Position numbers and translations under genes: made by a program. 5,443 nucleotides of DNA, from contig CAMDGW010000162.1 of assembly GCA_945897695.1 (NCBI GenBank), positions 1 to 5,443 on the forward strand, read 5' to 3'. The notes under the pieces were generated by a model. That model was not told the DNA's origin. It worked only from the letters and a program-made list of their open reading frames with translations, and did no database searches. Of the stretch, positions 1-5,443 are shown one piece after another. The DNA is from Pseudobacteriovorax antillogorgiicola (GTDB taxonomy: Bacteria > Bdellovibrionota_B > Oligoflexia > Oligoflexales > RGVZ01). How positions within the stretch are numbered: the first letter of the stretch is position 1; each line of letters opens with the position of its first letter.

Positions 1-161
1 AGATCACTTGAGCGAATGAAATCGGTCTCTTTTGGCATGGATTCCAATTCCGATTTTGAAAAACGAACGACCGACACTTCTCCCGCAATCGACACACTGG
101 CATAAGCGACTGCAAAAAAGCAGACGGCAAGGGGTCGTGTTTTAAAAGCTGCAAGGCGCAC
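1..161 (-). CDS. 5' end of an exported protein of unknown function (partial)
   Basis: This is an open minus-strand frame of 53 codons that begins with GTG at 161-159 and runs off the left edge without a stop. The protein starts with a short basic n-region (MRLAAFKTRP), then a hydrophobic core (LAVCFFAVAYASVSIAG, residues 11-27), then a polar region (EVSVVRFSKSELESMPKETD). That is a standard Sec signal peptide. Cleavage after AYA (about residue 21) or SIA (about 26) is plausible. There is no lipobox; the single Cys (residue 14) lies inside the hydrophobic core. GTG is preferred because GAGGAG sits 7 bases upstream and the signal peptide begins right there. The gene is divergent from ileS and shares the 162-428 intergenic region with it. 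The mature part visible, about 27 residues, is too short to name a family. The product is inferred to be periplasmic or outer-membrane. Confidence that this is a real gene is fairly high; function is unknown. Confidence 0.72.
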   Translation of the reverse strand, partial: MRLAAFKTRPLAVCFFAVAYASVSIAGEVSVVRFSKSELESMPKETDFIRSSD

Positions 162-168
162 GTGGGAG

Positions 169-174
169 CTCCTC
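169..174 (-). promoter_or_regulatory. Ribosome binding site of the divergent exported-protein gene
   Basis: GAGGAG on the minus strand, 7 bases before the GTG at 161-159. It is a strong match to the anti-Shine-Dalgarno sequence with near-ideal spacing. It decides the GTG start, since no ATG is available near the signal peptide. Confidence 0.7.
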
Positions 175-228
175 AAATTCTAGGCCAAACCCCCTTGTGT
201 AGAGACGGCAGGACCCTTGCGACCAGTT

Positions 229-259
229 TTGCAATCCCCAGGCCAAGCGGATGGATAAT
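229..259 (+). promoter_or_regulatory. Weak candidate promoter for the ileS operon
   Basis: TTGCAA at 229-234 and GATAAT at 254-259 resemble sigma-70 -35 and -10 boxes, and GATAAT is the best -10-like hexamer on this strand in the region. The spacer is 19 bases, longer than the preferred 17, so this is only a candidate. Transcription from here would give a leader of roughly 160 bases that includes all the hairpins described below. A perfect TTGACA at 322-327 has no acceptable -10 at 15-19 bases (the stretch is C-rich), so it is not the better choice despite the hexamer. Confidence 0.22.
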
Positions 260-288
260 GCAACCATCTATTTTTATTGTTAAATCAC

Positions 289-312
289 CAGCCACCAGAG
301 GGCCTGGTGCTG
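289..312 (+). other. Bulged hairpin in the ileS upstream region
   Basis: CAG (289-291) plus CACCAG (293-298) pairs with CTGGTGCTG (304-312). This gives a 9-bp stem with one bulged C (292) and a 5-base AGGGC loop. The left arm is doubled: CACCAG occurs at 286-291 and again at 293-298, so the right arm can pair with either copy. No T-run follows, so it is not an intrinsic terminator in the ileS direction. It may be RNA structure in a leader or a protein-binding repeat; the sequence does not decide which. Confidence 0.45.
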
Positions 313-326
313 TCGAAAGTTTTGAC
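312..326. promoter_or_regulatory. 15-bp imperfect palindrome, possible operator
   Basis: GTCGAAAGTTTTGAC is an inverted repeat centred on G319, with 6 of 7 positions matching and one G/T mismatch at the fourth. It overlaps the first five bases of a consensus TTGACA hexamer at 322-327. Palindromes of this size in a divergent promoter region are often repressor sites, but no regulator is encoded in the window and a chance occurrence is possible. Confidence 0.25.
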
Positions 327-347
327 ACTCTAGTCTTGCCTCTAACC

Positions 348-371
348 CCCTAAAACCGTTATGGTTAAGGG
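348..371 (+). other. Hairpin in the ileS upstream region
   Basis: CCCT (348-351) and AACC (354-357) pair with GGTT (363-366) and AGGG (368-371). This makes an 8-bp stem with a small internal loop (AA against A) and a GTTAT loop. No T-run follows within the next bases, so it is not a Rho-independent terminator. It is the middle of three structured elements leading to the ileS ribosome binding site. Confidence 0.4.
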
Positions 372-379
372 CACTTTCA

Positions 380-410
380 GTCCTGCCCCGAGACCGGGGA
401 CAACTCTCGG
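380..410 (+). promoter_or_regulatory. Mutually exclusive hairpins just before the ileS ribosome binding site
   Basis: Two stems compete for the same bases. In the first, CCCCG (386-390) pairs with CGGGG (395-399) around an AGAC loop, and can be lengthened by GT (380-381) with AC (400-401). In the second, CCGAGA (388-393) pairs with TCTCGG (405-410) around an 11-base loop. Bases 388-390 are used by both, so only one can form at a time. The second ends 5 bases before the Shine-Dalgarno sequence at 416. This could be a translation-control switch or a coincidence of GC-rich sequence. No conserved T-box motif (AGGGTGGNACCGCG-like) is present, so it is not an ordinary T-box leader. Confidence 0.35.
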
Positions 411-415
411 TAATT

Positions 416-423
416 AAAGGTGA
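416..423 (+). promoter_or_regulatory. Ribosome binding site of ileS
   Basis: AAAGGTGA, with AGG ending 8 bases before the ATG at 429. It settles the start. An in-frame GTG at 420-422 lies inside this Shine-Dalgarno sequence and would have no binding site of its own, so ATG at 429 is chosen. Confidence 0.75.
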
Positions 424-428
424 ATTAT

Positions 429-3400
429 ATGAAATCCATACGCCCTGACGTCAATTTGCCAAACATGGAGCGAGACGTACTTGCTGCTTGGGAGTCTCGG
501 GATATTTTTGGTCAGCAAAATAGTCGCAGAAAAGATGCCAAGGAATTTGCGTTTTACGATGGCCCCCCATTTGCGAATGGGCTTCCCCATTACGGCCACC
601 TTTTGGCCAACACGATCAAAGACATTGTGCCCCGCTACTGGATCATGCGTGGGTTCAAGGTGGAGCGTAAATTTGGATGGGATTGCCACGGCGTTCCCGT
701 GGAGTACGAAATTGAAAAGCGCGATAACCTCAAAGGCTCTGGAGCTATCAAAGAACTTGGTATCGGTGAATTTAACGAGCGCTGCCGGGCTTCGGTTCTC
801 CATTACGCTAAAGAGTGGCAGAAAACGATTACGCGCATCGGTCGTTGGGTCGACTGGAATAATCAGTATCGAACGATGGACAAGTCGTTTATGGAGTCGG
901 TATGGTGGGTGTTTGGCGAGCTATACAACCGAGGCTTAGTTTATAGAAGTCACAAGGTCGTACCTTACTCCCCCCGTTTGACCGCGGTGCTGTCAAACTT
1001 TGAAGCCAATCAAAACTATAAAATGACGCAAGATCCTTCGGTCTACGTCAAATTTAAACTCAAAAACGAAGATGCCTACTTTCTTGCTTGGACGACCACA
1101 CCTTGGACATTGATCTCTAACCTGGCTCTAGCCGTGGGGCCAGACATCGATTACGTAAAAGTAAAAAACACGGCAGATCAGGCCGTCTACTGGCTGGCTG
1201 AGGCGAGGCTGGATGCTGTCTTTAAAAAATCAAAATCTGGTGAGTCACCCGTTACCGTTCTCGAAAAAGTGAAAGGCACAGCTCTTAAGGGCAAAATTTA
1301 CGAGCCACTTTTTCCATATTTTCAAGATCATAAAAATTCTTTTCAGATCCTTGTGGATGGATATGTCACCACGACTGATGGAACGGGCATCGTTCATCAA
1401 GCCCCAGCCTACGGCGAAGACGACTTTAGGGTTTGCCGTGATGCGGGAATTGAGTTTGTAGATCCAATTGATGACGAAGGTCGCTTTAAGGCAGCTGTCA
1501 GTGAATATACTGGGATGAACTTTAAAGAGGCCGACAAAGAAATCACTAAGCGCCTAAAGGCAGAGGGAAAACTCGTCCGCCAGGAAACCATTGATCACAG
1601 TTATCCATTCTGTGATAGAACAGATACGCCTCTCATGTACCGTGCGATTCCTGCTTGGTATGTAGCCGTTGAAAAAATCGTCCCAAAGCTTGTGGCTAAT
1701 AATCAAAAAATCAATTGGGTTCCTGGTCACTTAAAAGACGGGCGCATGGGGAACTGGTTGGAAAATGCCAGAGATTGGGCCATCAGTCGAAACCGTTTCT
1801 GGGGAACGCCACTACCCATTTGGGTGTGTGATGCCCATGATGACCATATTGAAGTCTTTGGAGATGCTGCTAGCCTTGAAACAAAATCAGGACGAAAACT
1901 GACTGATCTTCACAAGCATTTTATCGATGATATCACGTTCAATTGTTCAAAATGCTCTGGCACGATGAAGCGTGTAAGTGAAGTCTTTGACTGTTGGTTT
2001 GAGTCGGGCAGCATGCCATATGCCCAGCTTCATTATCCATTTGAAAATAAAGATCGCCTTGAGAAAATTTTTCCAGCGGACTTTATTGCCGAAGGACTTG
2101 ATCAAACAAGAGGATGGTTCTACACACTGTCAGTACTATCGACGGCACTCTTTGATAGACCAGCCTTCAAAAACGTGGTGGTCAACGGCATCATCTGTGA
2201 CGAGACTGGCAAAAAAATGTCAAAAAGGCATCGCAACTATACGCCGCCAGAAGAGCTTTTGGATAAATACGGAGCAGATGCCACAAGGCTCTACATGGTC
2301 AATTCGCCAATTCTTCGCGGAGAGGATTTGATTTTCTCTGATAAGGGCGTCATTGAAACAATTCGAGCTGTCATACTTCCCATCTGGAATGCTCAGAGTT
2401 TTTTAACCACCTATGCTGAAGCTGATGGCTGGATACCAACGGCAGAGCTTGCTAACGGTAAACGCCCACAGGTTACGGTAGAAATGGACCGCTGGATCAT
2501 CAGTCGTCTTCATACGATGATCGAAGGTGTTCATCATCACATGGAAAATTATCACCTGTATGCTGTGGTGCCGGTGATCCTTGGGTTCATTGACGAGTTA
2601 ACTAATTGGTACATTAGGCTTAGCCGGAGACGGTTTTGGGGTAAGTCAGAAAACGGAAAATCTGGTCTTGATCCAGACCAAGTTTCAGCCTACGAAACGC
2701 TTTACTATGTGCTGGTGGAGTTTACTAAGGTGTTTGCTCCTTTTGCTCCCTTCGTCTCTGATCGTGTCTACCGAAATTTAACGGAAGGCCTTCAAGGCGC
2801 ACCTGAGTCGGTTCATTTGACAGATATTCCAATGGCAGACAAGTTGGCAATCGATCGCCCGCTGGAAGACGATATGTCCCTTGTCCGCAGAGTCACGGAG
2901 CTCGGTCGCTCGCTTCGTGCCAAACATCAAATCAAAACAAGACAGCCCCTTAGCTCTCTTCTGGTGATCACTCGTAAGGAGCACGACAAGGCGGCCATCG
3001 ATCGCGGTCAGCACATCATCAAAGACGAGCTCAATGTGAAGCAAATTGAGTTTTCAACAGACGAAGCCAAATTTGTTCGTCTCGGGGTGAAGCCAAACCT
3101 GAAAACCCTTGGCAAAAAACTAGGTGGGGCGATTGGGCAGGTACGCTCAGAGTTTGAAGAGTTGTCGAAAGATCCGGCAAAGGTTGCAGCATTTCTTGCT
3201 GCGGCAGAAACTACCGGCAAAGTAGTGGTTGCTGGTCACGAGCTCGGGCTGGAAGATCTCATGATTGATCGTGGTCCAAAAGATGAAAGACTTATCGCTA
3301 CCGAGTCTGGCGTCACCGTCTTGCTTGATACGAAAGTGACCGAAGAGCTCCTACTGGAAGGTTATGCACGGGAAGTGATAAGCCGCATTCAGAACCTTCG

Positions 3401-3611
3401 CAAAGACTCTGGTCTTCTGGTTACCGACCGCATTCATCTAACAGTTACGTGCGAAGATGATGTTAAGCGCGCCATCACCGTCCATAAATCTTACATCATG
3501 GCCGAGACTCTCGGTCTAACTCAAGAGTTTGTCTTAGAGGTGACGGCGACCAACAAAGTCGTCTCTGATATCGACGGTGCAGCGGTTGTCATTGGACTGG
3601 TCAAGGCTTGA
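429..3611 (+). CDS. ileS: Isoleucyl-tRNA synthetase, eukaryote-like (type 2) form
   Basis: This cytoplasmic class I synthetase joins isoleucine to tRNA-Ile using ATP. The 1060-residue length fits type 2 IleRS and is longer than the roughly 930-residue type 1. HIGH-type motif is HYGH at 54-57, within FYDGPPFANGLPHYGH; KMSKR is at 596-600. The CP1 editing domain shows AWTTTPWT (220-227) and GTGIVHQAP...GEDDF (318-333), including the Asp pair 331-332 expected to contain the editing Asp. A CxxC pair (C506, C509) precedes the EVFDCWFESGS segment. The anticodon-binding helix bundle includes NWYIRLSRRRFWG (from 726). The last ~200 residues match the C-terminal extension (DUF5915 type) of this class. 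Oddities against family memory: V187 and I229 where Pro is usual, and D396 where Trp is usual (HSYPFCDR). The frame is intact. It is first in an operon with the peptidase and mgtE genes. Identification is near certain. Confidence 0.97.
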   Translation: MKSIRPDVNLPNMERDVLAAWESRDIFGQQNSRRKDAKEFAFYDGPPFANGLPHYGHLLANTIKDIVPRYWIMRGFKVERKFGWDCHGVPVEYEIEKRDNLKGSGAIKELGIGEFNERCRASVLHYAKEWQKTITRIGRWVDWNNQYRTMDKSFMESVWWVFGELYNRGLVYRSHKVVPYSPRLTAVLSNFEANQNYKMTQDPSVYVKFKLKNEDAYFLAWTTTPWTLISNLALAVGPDIDYVKVKNTADQAVYWLAEARLDAVFKKSKSGESPVTVLEKVKGTALKGKIYEPLFPYFQDHKNSFQILVDGYVTTTDGTGIVHQAPAYGEDDFRVCRDAGIEFVDPIDDEGRFKAAVSEYTGMNFKEADKEITKRLKAEGKLVRQETIDHSYPFCDRTDTPLMYRAIPAWYVAVEKIVPKLVANNQKINWVPGHLKDGRMGNWLENARDWAISRNRFWGTPLPIWVCDAHDDHIEVFGDAASLETKSGRKLTDLHKHFIDDITFNCSKCSGTMKRVSEVFDCWFESGSMPYAQLHYPFENKDRLEKIFPADFIAEGLDQTRGWFYTLSVLSTALFDRPAFKNVVVNGIICDETGKKMSKRHRNYTPPEELLDKYGADATRLYMVNSPILRGEDLIFSDKGVIETIRAVILPIWNAQSFLTTYAEADGWIPTAELANGKRPQVTVEMDRWIISRLHTMIEGVHHHMENYHLYAVVPVILGFIDELTNWYIRLSRRRFWGKSENGKSGLDPDQVSAYETLYYVLVEFTKVFAPFAPFVSDRVYRNLTEGLQGAPESVHLTDIPMADKLAIDRPLEDDMSLVRRVTELGRSLRAKHQIKTRQPLSSLLVITRKEHDKAAIDRGQHIIKDELNVKQIEFSTDEAKFVRLGVKPNLKTLGKKLGGAIGQVRSEFEELSKDPAKVAAFLAAAETTGKVVVAGHELGLEDLMIDRGPKDERLIATESGVTVLLDTKVTEELLLEGYAREVISRIQNLRKDSGLLVTDRIHLTVTCEDDVKRAITVHKSYIMAETLGLTQEFVLEVTATNKVVSDIDGAAVVIGLVKA

Positions 3612-3613
3612 TG
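3603..3613 (+). promoter_or_regulatory. ileS stop / lipoprotein start overlap
   Basis: The ileS stop and the next start share one base (TGATG, 3609-3613). The only Shine-Dalgarno-like element is AAGG at 3603-3606, 4 bases before the ATG, which is closer than usual. This arrangement fits translational coupling by termination and re-initiation. A TTG at 3608 is in the same frame but sits even closer to AAGG, so ATG at 3611 is preferred. Confidence 0.55.
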
Positions 3614-4651
3614 AAATTAATCGCTTTTTTGCTGATGGTCCTTAGCTTTTTGCCGTCTTGCTATGTGACCAAGCAAGCCTATCGCCAGGCGGATTTGCTC
3701 ATGTCGCGGGAGCCCGTGGCAAAGGTTCTTGATTCAAAAGAAGTGTCACCAAGTGAAAAAGATAAACTGCGCTTTTCTCAGCTAGCTTTAGATTTTGCCA
3801 GAGACCAAGGTCTTCACCTTGGTGCTGCGTATAGCAGCTACATTAAGGTTCCAGGTCGGGCGGTATCATATACCGTCCAAGCTGCTCGCCCTACAGAAAT
3901 GGTCCTTCGGCATTGGTGGTTTCCCGTGGTGGGTAGCGTGCCCTATCTGGGATTTTTTGATGAAGCTGATCGCGCCAAAGAGGCTAAGTCACTGATCGAA
4001 GAAGGCTACGAGGTGCACGAGGGATCTGCCACAGCGTTTTCAAGTTTAGGCTGGTTTTCAGATCCAATCTATTCATCCATGCTAAGGCGGCCAGATATTG
4101 AGCTTGCCCATCTATACTTCCACGAATTGACTCATAGGACCCTTTGGCTTTCTGGTGGGGTGGAGTTCAACGAAAATCTTGCAGAGTTTGTCGGTGACAC
4201 GCTAACGACAACATTCTTTAAATCCTTATCTCGAGAAAAAGAGATCGCTATATTCGAAGAGGCCAATGCCGACTATCTGCTTTTTCGTGAGTGGTTAACG
4301 AATCTTCGCTCAGCAGTAGAAAAAGATCTCAAGGACTCCCATAAGCTTGACCTCGCTCAGAGGGTGTCTAAAAAAAACCAAGTCATATCTTTGGCTATTT
4401 CAAAAAAGCCTGCCTTTAAACGAGTCGATTTCGTGGGATCCGGCCCCTGGAATAACGCAAGAATTCTCGGCGCCGGGCTCTACACGCCCGACACGAGTAA
4501 ATTTTTGGCCTCCTGGCAGTGCTTTAAGTCTAAAACTTCAGACGCCAACATAGGTCAGTTTCTAAAGACACTTAAAGATCATGCCGAAAAAACCAGTAAT
4601 GGATTTGAGGCTTTAGAGGCCATTTGCACCACGCAAAAAGAAGGCACGTGA
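3611..4651 (+). CDS. Predicted zinc aminopeptidase lipoprotein (PF10023 / COG4324 type)
   Basis: This 346-residue protein begins with a lipoprotein signal: K2, a hydrophobic stretch at 3-14, then LPSC with Cys17 as the probable lipidated residue. The Pro in the lipobox is unusual but tolerable. The rest follows the 'predicted aminopeptidase' family: the N-terminal YVTKQAYRQADLL segment, WWFPVVGSVPYLGFFDEADR (about 98-117), SSLGWFSDPI (about 145-154), and the metal site HELTH at 171-175. FNEN follows, with E188 the likely third zinc ligand. E188 lies 12 residues after H175, shorter than the usual 18 in gluzincins such as aminopeptidase N but typical, from memory, of this family. The inferred role is trimming peptides at the cell envelope; no substrate is known from the sequence. 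The C-terminal ~100 residues are less conserved and hold two Cys. It is second in the operon, overlapping ileS by one base and 6 bases before mgtE. Confidence 0.85.
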   Translation: MKLIAFLLMVLSFLPSCYVTKQAYRQADLLMSREPVAKVLDSKEVSPSEKDKLRFSQLALDFARDQGLHLGAAYSSYIKVPGRAVSYTVQAARPTEMVLRHWWFPVVGSVPYLGFFDEADRAKEAKSLIEEGYEVHEGSATAFSSLGWFSDPIYSSMLRRPDIELAHLYFHELTHRTLWLSGGVEFNENLAEFVGDTLTTTFFKSLSREKEIAIFEEANADYLLFREWLTNLRSAVEKDLKDSHKLDLAQRVSKKNQVISLAISKKPAFKRVDFVGSGPWNNARILGAGLYTPDTSKFLASWQCFKSKTSDANIGQFLKTLKDHAEKTSNGFEALEAICTTQKEGT

Positions 4652-4657
4652 CGACCC

Positions 4658-5443
4658 ATGACCGAGGCTAAACAGTCATCTTTACCGCAAGAGTTTGAAC
4701 TTTGGCTTGCGTCAAAGAACTACAAGGCGATGCGTCCGGTTTTAAAAGCCGCCGAGCCTGCAGATATTGGTGAACGCTTAGCCGAACTGCCCATCGCAGA
4801 ACTTGTGGTGATTTTTAGGCTGATTCCACGGGTCAGGCGAGCTCAAGTTTTTGCTTACGTTCCGTTTGAGCGCCAAGAAGAGCTTTTAGAATCACTGCCA
4901 GAAGCTGTCGTCTCGACCTTGTTAAATGACATGGAGCCTGACGACCGTACCAGGCTTCTTGAAGACTTACCTTTTGAAATCCGCTCACAGATCCTGCTAA
5001 AGCTCTCACCGGAAGAGCGGAGCATGGCATGGCAGCTTTTAAGCTACGCTGAAGACTCGGTTGGTCGATTGATGAACCCGGAGTTCATCGCCGTACGTGG
5101 AGAGTTAAAAGTTGTTGAAGCCCTAGAATTTATCCGGTGGACCGTGCGTGACTCAGAAGAGCTTCATAGTTTTCTTTTTGTGATTGATCCCGATGGAAAA
5201 TATAAAGGTGAGGTCAGTCTTGCAAGTTTAATTCTTGCAGATCCTTCAACTCTCACACTTGAGCAGATCATGGATTCGGCGACGGTTGCACTTGCCGTTA
5301 CCGATGACAAGGGTGCAGCTGTAGACTTTTTCCGAAAATACGATAAAGCATTCAGCCCGGTAGTTGATAGTGACGGGGTACTTGTCGGCGTATTGACAGC
5401 TGATGACGTCTTTGACATTGCCGAAGATGAGGCAACGGAAGAT
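4658..5443 (+). CDS. mgtE: Magnesium transporter MgtE, N-terminal and CBS domains (partial, 3' end outside window)
   Basis: MgtE is an inner-membrane Mg2+ channel gated by its own cytoplasmic domains. The 262 codons present cover only that cytoplasmic part. The helical N domain spans about 25-130 and has the repeating EPADIGERLAEL, RQEELLESLPEAVV and MEPDDRTRLLEDLP pattern. The first CBS domain starts at SYAEDSVGRLMNPEF (129-143). The second ends with SPVVDSDGVLVGVLTADDV (about 233-251). EDEATED (256-262) is the hallmark leading into the membrane domain, which should follow outside the window. The ATG at 4658 is the first possible start after an in-frame stop at 4649-4651. The nearest Shine-Dalgarno-like AGAAGG (4639-4644) is 13 bases away, so coupling to the upstream gene is likely. 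There is no room for an M-box Mg riboswitch directly in front; Mg sensing would rest on the CBS domains. Function is confident; the transmembrane part is unseen. Confidence 0.94.
   Translation, partial: MTEAKQSSLPQEFELWLASKNYKAMRPVLKAAEPADIGERLAELPIAELVVIFRLIPRVRRAQVFAYVPFERQEELLESLPEAVVSTLLNDMEPDDRTRLLEDLPFEIRSQILLKLSPEERSMAWQLLSYAEDSVGRLMNPEFIAVRGELKVVEALEFIRWTVRDSEELHSFLFVIDPDGKYKGEVSLASLILADPSTLTLEQIMDSATVALAVTDDKGAAVDFFRKYDKAFSPVVDSDGVLVGVLTADDVFDIAEDEATED

Noticed and set aside
182..246. AGGCCAA direct repeat at 182-188 and 240-246
   Set aside because: Seven bases repeated once in a C-rich region is within chance expectation, and no pattern or third copy was seen.
162..353. A 63-codon plus-strand frame in the intergenic region starting with GTG at 162
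   Set aside because: No Shine-Dalgarno sequence precedes it, its start overlaps the divergent gene's translation start region, and the peptide shows no motif or signal. The region is better explained as a divergent control region.
280..428. T-box riboswitch upstream of ileS
   Set aside because: An obvious possibility for a synthetase gene, but there is no T-box sequence, no recognisable antiterminator and no terminator with a T-run.
420..428. GTG at 420 as the ileS start, adding three residues
   Set aside because: It lies within the Shine-Dalgarno sequence that correctly serves the ATG at 429.
414..803. A 129-codon minus-strand frame
   Set aside because: It lies opposite the strongly conserved start of ileS, including the HYGH motif, and resembles no family; it is a shadow of ileS.
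4600..4657. M-box (Mg2+) riboswitch before mgtE
   Set aside because: Only 6 bases separate mgtE from the preceding gene, and the upstream sequence is coding for the lipoprotein.
4833..5418. Minus-strand frames at 4833-5030 and 5164-5418
   Set aside because: Both lie opposite mgtE, whose plus-strand translation is a clear family match throughout.

Overview
The window reads as a chromosomal, mostly housekeeping stretch from a Gram-negative bacterium. Three things point that way. There is an outer-envelope-type lipoprotein of a mainly proteobacterial predicted aminopeptidase family. The isoleucyl-tRNA synthetase is of the eukaryote-like (type 2) class. There is also an MgtE whose N and CBS domains resemble those of Bdellovibrio- and Bacteroidetes-type relatives. 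A Bdellovibrionota or 'deltaproteobacterial' host is a reasonable guess from these features, but the sequence alone does not prove it. Base composition looks moderate and even, with no sign of mobile DNA, phage, CRISPR or recent transfer.

Layout. Bases 1-161 hold the 5' end of a minus-strand gene for an exported protein: a GTG start, a strong GAGGAG ribosome binding site and a clear signal peptide, running off the left edge. Bases 162-428 are a divergent intergenic region. It carries several inverted repeats, including a bulged 9-bp hairpin, a 15-bp palindrome over a TTGACA box, an AACC/GGTT hairpin, and two mutually exclusive hairpins just before the next ribosome binding site. Bases 429-3611 are a complete ileS of 1060 codons. 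Bases 3611-4651 are a complete lipoprotein gene of 346 codons with an HELTH zinc-protease motif (predicted aminopeptidase, PF10023/COG4324 type). Bases 4658-5443 are the first 262 codons of mgtE, cut off by the right edge just before the membrane domain.

The three plus-strand genes look like one operon. ileS and the peptidase gene share one base (TGATG), the peptidase gene and mgtE are 6 bases apart, and no terminator or internal promoter is visible between them. Their products act in translation, at the cell envelope and in Mg2+ uptake. No shared pathway is obvious beyond IleRS needing Mg-ATP, so co-transcription is the only link the sequence supports.

I found no clearly novel system. The points most worth a second look are the structured ileS leader with alternative hairpins, the loss of a normally conserved Trp (and two Pro) in the IleRS, and the unusual gene grouping.
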